From: Symsagittifera roscoffensis
Lineage: Eukaryota; Xenacoelomorpha; Acoela; Convolutidae
Assembly (NCBI RefSeq): GCF_963678635.1
Contig: NC_087069.1
Location: 39,767,076 to 39,827,075 of the forward strand
Direction of reading: 5' to 3'
DNA length: 60,000 nt
The translations under genes and the position numbers were made by a program. The notes below the pieces were generated by a model, which was not told the origin of the DNA, did not search any database, and was given only the letters and a program-made list of their open reading frames with translations. Below, piece by piece: positions 22,122 to 29,513 of the stretch (positions are counted from its first letter, which is position 1; every line of letters starts with the position of its first letter).

Positions 22122-22307
22122 TTATATGAAATTCGGCAAGTTGTTCAGAAGGCAAAAACCATAATCAGTATCTTTTTTGTCATTGATATCTGAAGTTTTT
22201 TCAAACTCTTTATTTTTTCTTCGACCCATTCGATTCAAACGGCAAGTTCGTTGATTGGCGATCCTAGTATAACAAATTCTTCTTCTGTTATTTTTCTTTA
22301 AGGGCAT
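22122..22307 (-). CDS. small basic ORF with weak MADS-box-like pattern, unit 2
   Basis: 61 codons from ATG 22307, nearly identical to 18045-18239 (MPLKKNNRRRICYTRIANQR). Here the upstream DNA survives and the frame stays open to about 22401, adding REHCAQGPTTSTRYNQFSRK before the ATG. The true start may therefore lie further up, or this may be an internal exon. The C-terminal end differs because of a small deletion (LLNNLPNFI). Confidence 0.35.
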   Translation of the reverse strand: MPLKKNNRRRICYTRIANQRTCRLNRMGRRKNKEFEKTSDINDKKDTDYGFCLLNNLPNFI

Positions 22308-22590
22308 ATTTCGCTATTTTGCGTGAAAATTGATTGTATCGCGTACTCGTGGTCGGTCCTTGGGCACAATGTTCTCGTTTCTCAATGATCAAGCCAAGAC
22401 TTTAAAGGTGTTCTGATTTCATAGTATTTTTTTTCCCGGAGTTTTACCCTATAGTCGTCGACCAATCGTTCATCATCTTGCAACCACATGTTCCTTTTCA
22501 GCACTAGCTCCTTCACTGGCGTCTGAATCATTTCCGCAAAAATTGTGGCGCTTCATGATTGCAATGTTGACTTCTTCCTTCTGACATTAT

Positions 22591-22765
22591 GATTGAGTAG
22601 CTTCCATAAAAAAGGTAACTAGGTCTACTGTAGGCGCATTTTCTCACATTATTTAATAAAAGACATTCTTAAAAATTAGTTTAAAAAACAGAGCATTTAT
22701 GATTTTCATTGCGCTCAATTAGGTTTCAAAAGGACTGTCACACATGACTTCTAGATTTTTGTCAG
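22591..22765. other. spacer at centre of the large palindrome
   Basis: About 175 bases of AT-rich sequence between the inverted arms. The left arm ends in GACTTCTTCCTTCTGACA and the right arm begins TGTCAGATGGAAGAAGTC. No coding potential is seen. Confidence 0.6.
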
Positions 22766-23033
22766 ATGGAAGAAGTCAACATTGCAATCATAAAGCGCCA
22801 CGTTTTTTGCGGAAATAACTCTAGTAAAGGAGCTACTGTTGAAAAGGAACATATGATTCCAAGATGATGAACGATTGGTCGACGACTATAAGGTAGTACT
22901 CCAAGAAGAAAAACACTATGAAATTAGAACATATTTAAAGCCTTGGCATGATCGTTGAGAAACGAGAACATTGTGCCTTAGGACCGACTACGAGTACAAG
23001 TTACAACTCAATTTTCACGCAAAATTGCGAAAT

Positions 23034-23228
23034 ATGCCCTAAACGAAAAATAAAAGAAGAAGAATCTGTTATACTAGGATCTCCAATCGACAAACTTGCC
23101 GTTTGAATCAAATGTGTCGACGAAAAAATAAAGAGTTTGAAAAAATTTCGGATATCAATGCCAAACTAGATACTGATGATGGTTTTTACCTTCTGAAAAA
23201 CTGTTTCAACTTGCCAAATTACCTATAA
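23034..23228 (+). pseudogene. MADS-like small ORF, inverted unit 3
   Basis: Inverted homologue of 18045-18239 and 22122-22307. ATG CCC is followed directly by TAA, after which the frame is open (KNKRRRICYTRISN, RRKNKEFEKISDINA, LDTDDGFYLLKN) to 23228. A one-base insertion near 23010 puts the upstream conserved segment in a different frame. Confidence 0.4.
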
Positions 23229-23284
23229 TTTTTGCGTACGAGGCTTTTATTGTTGCCAAATGACTCCTTGTAATGCTACGCAAA

Positions 23285-23600
23285 GATGAAAAACTCATTA
23301 GGCAAGACCACTAAAGAAAGCATAAATGATAACCAGTTCTCAAAATAGTTTTTGCGGCATCCAAAGGTGACTTAGGTTTTTTTAGGATTTCCCTTTAGCG
23401 TTACGTTCTTATTATCAGTAGTAGGAATAGGAATTTCCCTAAGCAGAAATATTGGTTTGGAGCATGATGTTGGAACTTTTATTGATAATTTTGGATCTCA
23501 ATGGTAGGATGTCACACCTGAAAAATCGAAGATTGAAACTATTGAACCAAGAACTCAGAATCAATATAGGACTTCGATTAGGCATTCAAATGTGCCAGCT
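23285..23600 (+). pseudogene. copy of the 17717-17986 ORF, inverted unit 3
   Basis: Reads MKNSLGKTTKESINDNQFSK then a stop, with FLLSVVGIGISLSRNIGLE, FIDNFGSQW and DVTPEKSKIETIEP recognisable in order. The TGA that ends the unit 1 ORF is AGA here, so the ancestral frame may have been longer. Confidence 0.45.
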
Positions 23601-23765
23601 CCATAGTTGCGTGTGCTAAAAAGAGGGTGCTGAAGATAGTTGGCATGGATTTTTTTTACTCAAAAGTGCTGGGATAAATATGGTTAGTTTTTATAAACAA
23701 CAAAAAATTGTTTGCGGAAGAATGTAACAAAAAAATGGATGAAATTACCAGTTTTGCTTGAACAT

Positions 23766-24396
23766 TACGAGACCAAAGTGTGCATTTTTTGCATTTAAGC
23801 GGTTTCCGGAACAGGTCAAAATCAGATTTATCGCGGAATCCACAACATTTTTTTCTTTGATCTTCTTTGCTGTTTTCGATTCCACAACAAATAGCTAAAA
23901 CACTGTACTGCTTAAAGTCGCAATAAAGTGTTTTCAAAAACAATCCAACAACAGAGAATATTAATTGTGTTTAGTAAGTGTAAGCTGTCCGGGAATCCGC
24001 AACTGCAAGTGGAATCCGCAAATTGTAAGCAGAATCCACAAATTGTAAGTGGGATTCGCAAATTGTAAGTGGATTACGCAAATTGTAAGTGGATTACGCA
24101 AATTGTAAGCGGAAGCCGCAAATTGCAAGTAGAATCCGCAAACATTTGCGGAATCCACTTACTTTTACGAAATCCAGAACTACTAGCTATATTCTCCTGT
24201 TGCGGAATCCGCGACAAAACAAATCTGCCGACAAAATTTAAGTTAGAATATTTATGTGTTTGTACGCGGAATCCACAGAAATTTTGTAGTTGGCATCCAC
24301 TTACATTTTGGAACATATCTGAAAATTTGACCCTGGAATCCAGGAACATACAGACACAAAATTGTTTGCCTATCCAGTGCACAGTTTGACCTCTCA
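23766..24396 (-). mobile_element. TIR MITE with internal 21-bp repeats, copy 3 (inverted)
   Basis: Inverted copy in unit 3, with ends TA-CGAGACCAAAGTGTGCA and TGCACAGTTTGACCTCT. The internal array is at about 23990-24170 (AATTGTAAGTGGATTACGCA and variants). The open frames over it (23961-24158 minus, 24074-24409 minus, 24069-24389 plus) arise from the 21-base period, a multiple of three, and are not taken as genes. Confidence 0.7.
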
Positions 24397-24845
24397 GTGA
24401 AAGTTGCAATGAGGTTCTCTAGATGTTCAAACCTGAACGCCCTTATAAAGCAAATTTTTTTTCCTCATTCACATTCCTTCTGTTTAAAACAGGACCTTTC
24501 AAAAGCGACTAGAGCATTTGACGCTCGTATCATCGTCTGCTGTTAAGCAAAACTTGCTGGATCTAACAGTAATCTACTCCCTAGCCCCCAGTAGGGTTAA
24601 GGCGGGTCGATTTGAAAACAGCGGAGAGAGACATAATGACAAGTATAAAGACTAAATAGATGATGGATACTTTTTTCAACCGCTAGTGTTTGAGATTCAG
24701 GTTGCGGCCGGCCCCAGAACGAATTTTTTTTGAGCAAGTTTTGTAAGTACCTAAGTTTATGCATGGAGGAACCCAGGGCATGCAGTTTTCTAAACAGATA
24801 ATCTCTCGCGCAATACAGAAATCAAAACGCCGCGTTCGTACTCGG

Positions 24846-25490
24846 CGCAATACTTGAAGAAATAGTTTTTACGGAATTATTTTATTTGTAAAACAAGAAT
24901 TATTGTTTTTTCCTCATAACCGTCTATGTGTTGTTTTTTGAAATAACGTAACCCGTATGGAGTTTAATTTTAATCACATCAACTTTAATAATTTCTTTTA
25001 TCATTTTTACTTCCATAACTAGAAAGTTCCTAAGATTTTGACTGGAGTATCTAATGAAGGGAATTCTGACTGTAAGACTGTGATAATTTCAGTCAATTTT
25101 ACATTTCAACATAAGCGAACATTTCAAACTGTTCTCTGAAATTGGCCATTGCACTAATATTCACCATTTGATTAGTTTTAACTTTCAAGCCCGTCGCCAA
25201 AATTTACACCATTTGACTATTTGCCATTCCATTGAGTATGGGACTTGTTATAGTAGAGGTTTTTTTATGTGTCGTAACCCGTTAAAGTAGGATCTTTTCG
25301 AAATTACATCTTTCACTGCGCACAAAACAACATTAAATTTGAACCGAAAATGATGATTTTTATCCTTCAGAAAAAAACTTTGGTTTTCCAGCATGTTATG
25401 ATTGAGCAACTTGGTTGATTCTCAAGTGATTTAATTCATCTTTTTTGATGAAGTTTAACTACACAAAATTGATGAATATTCGCTTTAATT
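24846..25490. other. 645-bp segment unique to unit 3
   Basis: Separates two blocks that are adjacent in units 1 and 2 (CTCGCG..GCAATACAG.AA on the left, TTGTTGTCTTTGTTTTCGCTTA on the right). It is therefore an insertion in unit 3 or a loss from the other units. No ORF, TIR or RT motif is recognised. Confidence 0.55.
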
Positions 25491-25799
25491 GATTTTTGTT
25501 GTCTTTGTTTTCGCTTAACAAGAAGAGGCTTTTTGATTACAATATAATAATACTGAGTGTAATTTTTCTCACTCTTAGTGAGTGTTTTCCTCTCAGTCAA
25601 TAGAATTACCAGCTTTATGAATTCCAGTCTCTCCGCAATAATAAAATTTGTTTGAAATGATTTCCCTCCCGCACTAGAGTTCTATGAATAATAATCAATC
25701 AAATTTGACAAGGATCGGGCGCCAAAAAATTGCAGTTTTTTTTGTTGTTTGAGCTTCGTAAAAGGGCAATTTTGACCTTTCTTTCAAAAAATTGACTAG

Positions 25800-25930
25800 G
25801 GGCAATGGCAAACAGTGGTGGTGGTTGGGGGGGGGGAGAGGGGTTGTAATCGAAACATTTGGGGGTCTAGAAATACAAGGCGGTAGAGGGGGGGTTTCGA
25901 TCTGGTTGGAGGGGGAGGGGGCTTGTTGGA
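25800..25930. repeat. G-rich tract with quadruplex potential, unit 3
   Basis: Multiple G-runs (a run of ten, then GGGGGTC, GGGGGGG, GGAGGGGGAGGGGG) over about 110 bases, the complement of the C tracts in units 1 and 2 but longer. ORFs on both strands here (25792-25980 plus, 25796-26029 minus) reflect the biased composition. Confidence 0.8.
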
Positions 25931-26380
25931 GTAAAAAGGGTAAGAAGGTTGTAATAGTTTTGCAAACTGAGATAGCTTAGGTTTGGCGACCGAGTTGGCC
26001 GTACACTCGTTTTGCAATTTGTCCATCACTGATTAGATAAAGGCAAAAATTCGACAAAAATTTTGCACGAGGCGAATCAAAAGTTGTGTGGAAAAAAGGA
26101 TTATAATTAATTTTAATTTTGATAAAACAATGGATTGTAGTCTATTTTTTATTCCATTGTTGTCTGAAGGCAACTATGAAATCGAATATTTTGAAAAAAT
26201 TTTAGACCTCAAGAATCCTAATTTCTTTTCATCTTTTTAGATCCGGGTTGTTCACAACTATAATCAACTATCTTTACTTGCACTCAATATCAATAAAATA
26301 TTTTCAGAAATTCTGTGAAAATCGGAAATCGTGTTAACTTCGACTAAAAGTTTGAACTAAGTTTCATTTTCAATTGAAGC

Positions 26381-26711
26381 AAAGTAACAATGGAGTTTTG
26401 CCCAACTCTTTATTGACTAATTGATTGTGGAATTAGATCAATTGTATACAGATTAAAATTAGGAGCCCATAAAAAACAGACTCTGCAAAGATCGTATCGT
26501 TGTAACAAGAATATTCACTCGGACTTTTTGTTTGGAATTTTTGTTTTTGTTGAGTTAACTACAAGGCTGCCATTCATATCTATAGCGCAAAACGTAGTCG
26601 GTTCCACTTTCTCTCGTGTTCTTTATGATTTATGGAGTTTTTTTGAAATTATATTTTCGATATGAAGTAGGGAATTGATTTTCGAAATGACACCTACGAA
26701 ACAAATTTGTA
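26381..26711. other. no recognisable feature
   Basis: Unique AT-rich sequence between the composite repeat and the first hAT-like MITE. No ORF above 60 codons or repeat was found. Confidence 0.5.
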
Positions 26712-27041
26712 ATCTCTTAGGGATTCTACCCCAGCCGACTCAAAGGGTCCCCCCTTTGTACTATTTTGAGGCATCCATTTTAGGCTGACTGACCTTCGGT
26801 GCCAAACATATACTAATTTTGAGGTGGGAGCGCGCGCTAAAAAAAGTTTTGTGGCCTGTTTTTCAAAAAAAATGCTTACAAAAATAAGAACAAGGGGAGC
26901 ATCCTTCTTGCATCGTTACAATTCACAATATAAACAGTTTGGCCTCGTAATGTCGACCTAAAATAAAAAAAAACTCGATAAAATTTTCGAATTTTTTTTT
27001 GAAAATCCACCCCACTATAGAAAAGCCTAGATCCGCACCTG
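26712..27041 (-). mobile_element. hAT-like MITE, copy A
   Basis: The right end, read on the minus strand, is CAGGTGCGGATCTAGGC. The interior matches copy B (27239-27541) in inverse orientation: CCTCAAAATTAGTATAT, AGTACAAAGGGGG, GACCCTTTG and GTCGGC in order. The CAGGKGYGGATCTAG terminus is of the kind seen in hAT-derived MITEs. It contains a solo end of the other TIR element (ACAGTTTGGCCTCG-TA, about 26934-26951). The left boundary is approximate. Confidence 0.55.
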
Positions 27042-27238
27042 GGTGACTTATATTGGTCTGAGCTTCGCTGAATCCCATCCGCCTTTTCTTTTTTTTGTAG
27101 GAGTAACTATCGCCATCTTCAGATTTGAAAGGCGCTGTTTTTTTCAATGATCGATTGATAAGAAAAATGAGGAGTTATTATAACCCGTGGTTATGCATTA
27201 TTGACCCCATTGCTTAGAATAAATTGTGATATTGAAGT

Positions 27239-27541
27239 CAGGGGTGGATCTAGAATTTTCTGGTGGGCGGCTTTTCAAAAAAATTTCTTCAAGTTTTGTC
27301 GGCTTTTTTCGGGTCGACCAAATTGATTTTCCGAGCTCTTCCAAAGCAGTACAAAGACCCTGTTTTTGCGGCGCGTGCTTCCCCCTCAAAATTAGTATAT
27401 ATTGGCGCCAAAATTTTTGGGTCCGTCAGCTAAAATTGGATATCTCAAAAAAGTACAAAGGGGGACGGGACCCTTTGGGTCGGTCGGCAGGGGGAATGCC
27501 TGAAGGAGGGGCGTCCGCCTCTCACCCCAATTCCTCCCCTG
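27239..27541 (+). mobile_element. hAT-like MITE, copy B
   Basis: 303 bases starting CAGGGGTGGATCTAGAATTT and ending AATTCCTCCCCTG, giving a short TIR (CAGGGG-GGA). No clear 8-bp target duplication was seen. Opposed to copy A about 200 bases away. The 27226-27546 plus ORF reads through the element and is not considered a gene. Confidence 0.6.
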
Positions 27542-28285
27542 ATTAAAATTTTTTCAATTTTTCTTATTACTTTTAGCTCGATGCTTTTTTACGCACTGCC
27601 AGTTTGGTAAATATGACATGGAATAATTTAATCAATTTTCAGTAGTTCTGTTTTTTTTGATAAAGCCTCCAGTATATTCCAAAAATTTTCAAGGAAACAA
27701 CTTATATTTCCGCTGAAACAAAAAAAGGAGATGCAAAGAATCCTATTCGTAATGACCCTTTGATGAAATGAAGTCTGACTTTTAACGACCCCAGTAGCAA
27801 AAACTACGTCAAATAAGTTTGAAAAGCAAAGATAGAGAAATCATAACTTGCGCTCATTCGGTTAATTTCTTGGTTTAAAATTTAGTGACGTTTTTTTACT
27901 AGGTCATCTGAAAAAACATAATTGCGAGCTTGCTGATAGTCATATTTGCTGGCTGCTGCAAATCAGCTCAACTCGCGCAGACAAGCTTCAGCTTTGAGTC
28001 GCTCAAGCGGCAACCAAAAATCAAACAGACCAGATGAATAAAAATGGTGAAGAAACTAAAATGAGCTGACAAAACAAAAATCAACGATCAACGCAAAAAA
28101 CCGCAACTGCAAAACAAAGTGAAACAAACAATAACCAAATTTGGCCTTTCTCTAGGTGCATTTGATTGCATCAGACTGCATAATACTTCTTGTTCACTTT
28201 TCACGATATTCACTTTTCACGATATTCACTTTTCAGTTTTCTCTTCTACTAAGAAGAAACTGTTTATAACTTGTGAATTAACAAA
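27542..28285. other. upstream region of the 28286 ORF
   Basis: No gene is seen. Two points of structure: a 36-base segment at 27982-28017 that is identical to codons inside the downstream ORF (28529-28564), and a tandem of TTCACTTTTCACGATA-like units at about 28193-28236, just 50 bases before the ATG. Confidence 0.6.
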
Positions 28286-28765
28286 ATGAGTTCTTCCTGC
28301 TTTTCTTGTGATCCAAGTGAAGCTAGTGAGCCGGACGACAGCGAAGTTGCAAACAGCGATATCAGCGGCGAATCACTGCACCTAAGCGAACTGGATATGG
28401 AACTCAGCCCTAATTTGTCGAATTCAAGCTCAGATCGAGCGCCAGTCATGCTATCAGAAGTATCGCAGAAGACACATCCAGACAATGCAATTGCGTTTTC
28501 TATTCCTATAATCGATTTCAGCCAACAACAAGCTTCAGCTTTGAGTCGCTCAAGCGGCAACCAAGATATCACAACTTTAGCTTTTCAACTGAGAAATGCG
28601 ATTGAAGCGAGGAGTAACATTGGAATTGATGAATTAAGGCTCTTAGACGCTGAATTGCAAGCGTGTTACGATTTGATGTCAAATCATCGAACAAGTAATG
28701 AAACTCGATTTCAGTCAAAAGTCGATAAGGGCGGAATTCAAACAACTTCATCTCAAAGACGATGA
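28286..28765 (+). CDS. intact 159-aa ORF, acidic/serine-rich, unknown family
   Basis: Starts MSSSCFSCDPSEASEPDDSE and is very rich in Ser, Asp and Glu for its first ~65 residues, so probably disordered. A more structured, helix-prone segment at about residues 97-135 follows (LAFQLRNAIEARSN, DELRLLDAELQACYDL, MSNHR), and the tail is polar (QTTSSQRR). No signal peptide or membrane segment. The start context is AACAAAATGA. The helical segment is shared with the interrupted gene at 47.1-48.1 kb (LRKLIETRVNIEPDEL, AELNACNDLISNR), so there are two members of one family in this window. The other member also has a C..Y..W..C motif that resembles retroelement Gag C-termini, so this may be a domesticated or non-autonomous gag-derived gene; that is inference. 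It is the best candidate protein gene of the window that is not obviously retroelement pol or env. Confidence 0.6.
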   Translation: MSSSCFSCDPSEASEPDDSEVANSDISGESLHLSELDMELSPNLSNSSSDRAPVMLSEVSQKTHPDNAIAFSIPIIDFSQQQASALSRSSGNQDITTLAFQLRNAIEARSNIGIDELRLLDAELQACYDLMSNHRTSNETRFQSKVDKGGIQTTSSQRR

Positions 28766-28937
28766 CAAGAAGAGTTTCTTTATGTTATAAATTAGAATAG
28801 CAAAGTAGAAGTTTATCTTTTGAATAGTTGACTAAACTAGAAGTTATTATTGGATATTATTCTGATATTTTATCTCTATAAAATATTGAATACTAACCAA
28901 TCATACTCCATCAAACTAACAACCCACCTATTTGTAA

Positions 28938-29240
28938 GTGCTGAAACTACTTGTTGTTTCAGCACCAGAGCTTTTTGAATTACACTTAGAATACAGTTGT
29001 TCTCATTCTGGAAACTAACTCGCATAAATCGGTGTACACTAGATCTATTGAGACTAGGAGATATAAGAGTAAGATTAAGGTTGGTATCAGACTAAGAAGT
29101 TGCACGAATCTATCCGGCCGAAAATAAGATAGCGTGACGAGCAGACGGTGTACCTTATCTGAAATTACTCTATGAGTTTACCAAATAACATATAAACTCA
29201 TCTGGTGCGACCAAAAGTCTCGACAAGACCTTAACTAATC
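28938..29240 (+). repeat. retroelement 5' hairpin module, copy 3
   Basis: Inverse-orientation copy of 13935-14245. The hairpin GTGCTGAAAC at 28938-28947 pairs with 28956-28965. It sits immediately upstream of the leader ORF and gag of the plus-strand retroelement, as the minus-strand copy does for its own element. A TATAAA-like site lies just before it, near 28877. Confidence 0.65.
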
Positions 29241-29300
29241 TAGATTAGAAACCTTAACCAGAACATTAGATTAGACTTAGACAAATACAACTTTTTAAAA

Positions 29301-29513
29301 ATGTTGTATGACAAAAATTTAGTAGAAATGTCTCTACGACTCAATAGATCAGAGCTAATTTTTCGAACAATACGAAAACTACCCGGTATTGGAAGAAGAC
29401 CTCGGACAAGAGACGACGTACGACTAGGAAGAAATCTACCAATCGATTTCATGATTGTACGACAAAAACCAGATCAAACTTTTATATTTAGAATAATTCC
29501 AGCAGTAAATTAA
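29301..29513 (+). CDS. retroelement leader ORF, 70 aa, conserved in two elements
   Basis: MLYDKNLVEMSLRLNRSELI followed by an Arg-rich stretch (GIGRRPRTRDDVRLGR) and DFMIVRQKPDQTFIFRIIPA. The ends of this protein are recognisable on the minus strand at 13690-13930. The conserved position between the hairpin module and gag, and the basic composition, suggest a small nucleic-acid-binding leader protein or the N-terminus of Gag. No known domain is recognised. Downstream, the LTR-like leader and GSKPT start found at 9-13 kb are missing here. Confidence 0.45.
   Translation: MLYDKNLVEMSLRLNRSELIFRTIRKLPGIGRRPRTRDDVRLGRNLPIDFMIVRQKPDQTFIFRIIPAVN

Larger units (their letters stand above)
13935..26380. 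mobile_element. large composite repeat: two direct units plus one inverted unit
   Basis: Unit 1 (13935-18247) and unit 2 (18250-22590) are collinear at an offset of about 4.1-4.4 kb. Unit 3 (22766-26380) is the reverse complement of unit 2 around a spacer at 22591-22765. Shared landmarks, in unit 1/2/3 order, are: foldback MITE (14353/18740/about 26340-26270), TAATCGATTA cluster, C or G tract (15877/20231/25829), GGGGCCGGCCGCAACCTGAA (about 16517/20638/24700 reversed), TIR element (16838/20959/23766) and small ORFs (18239/22307/23034). Units 1 and 2 are very similar and unit 3 is more diverged. Unit 1 lacks the inner ~270 bases present in units 2 and 3, and unit 2 lacks ~240 bases present at 15970-16210. 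No transposase is seen. It may be a large non-autonomous element or the product of palindromic rearrangement. Confidence 0.75.

Noticed and set aside
24069-24409. Plus and minus ORFs of 106-111 codons over the inverted MITE
   Set aside because: They span the 21-bp repeat array, whose period is a multiple of three; they run into TIR sequence and are not kept in the other copies.
25792-26029. Gly-rich plus-strand ORF and Pro-rich minus-strand ORF
   Set aside because: Both follow from the G-run tract and are not conserved at the C tracts of units 1 and 2.
27226-27546. 106-aa plus-strand ORF
   Set aside because: It reads through the hAT-like MITE copy B from end to end; copy A does not keep the frame.
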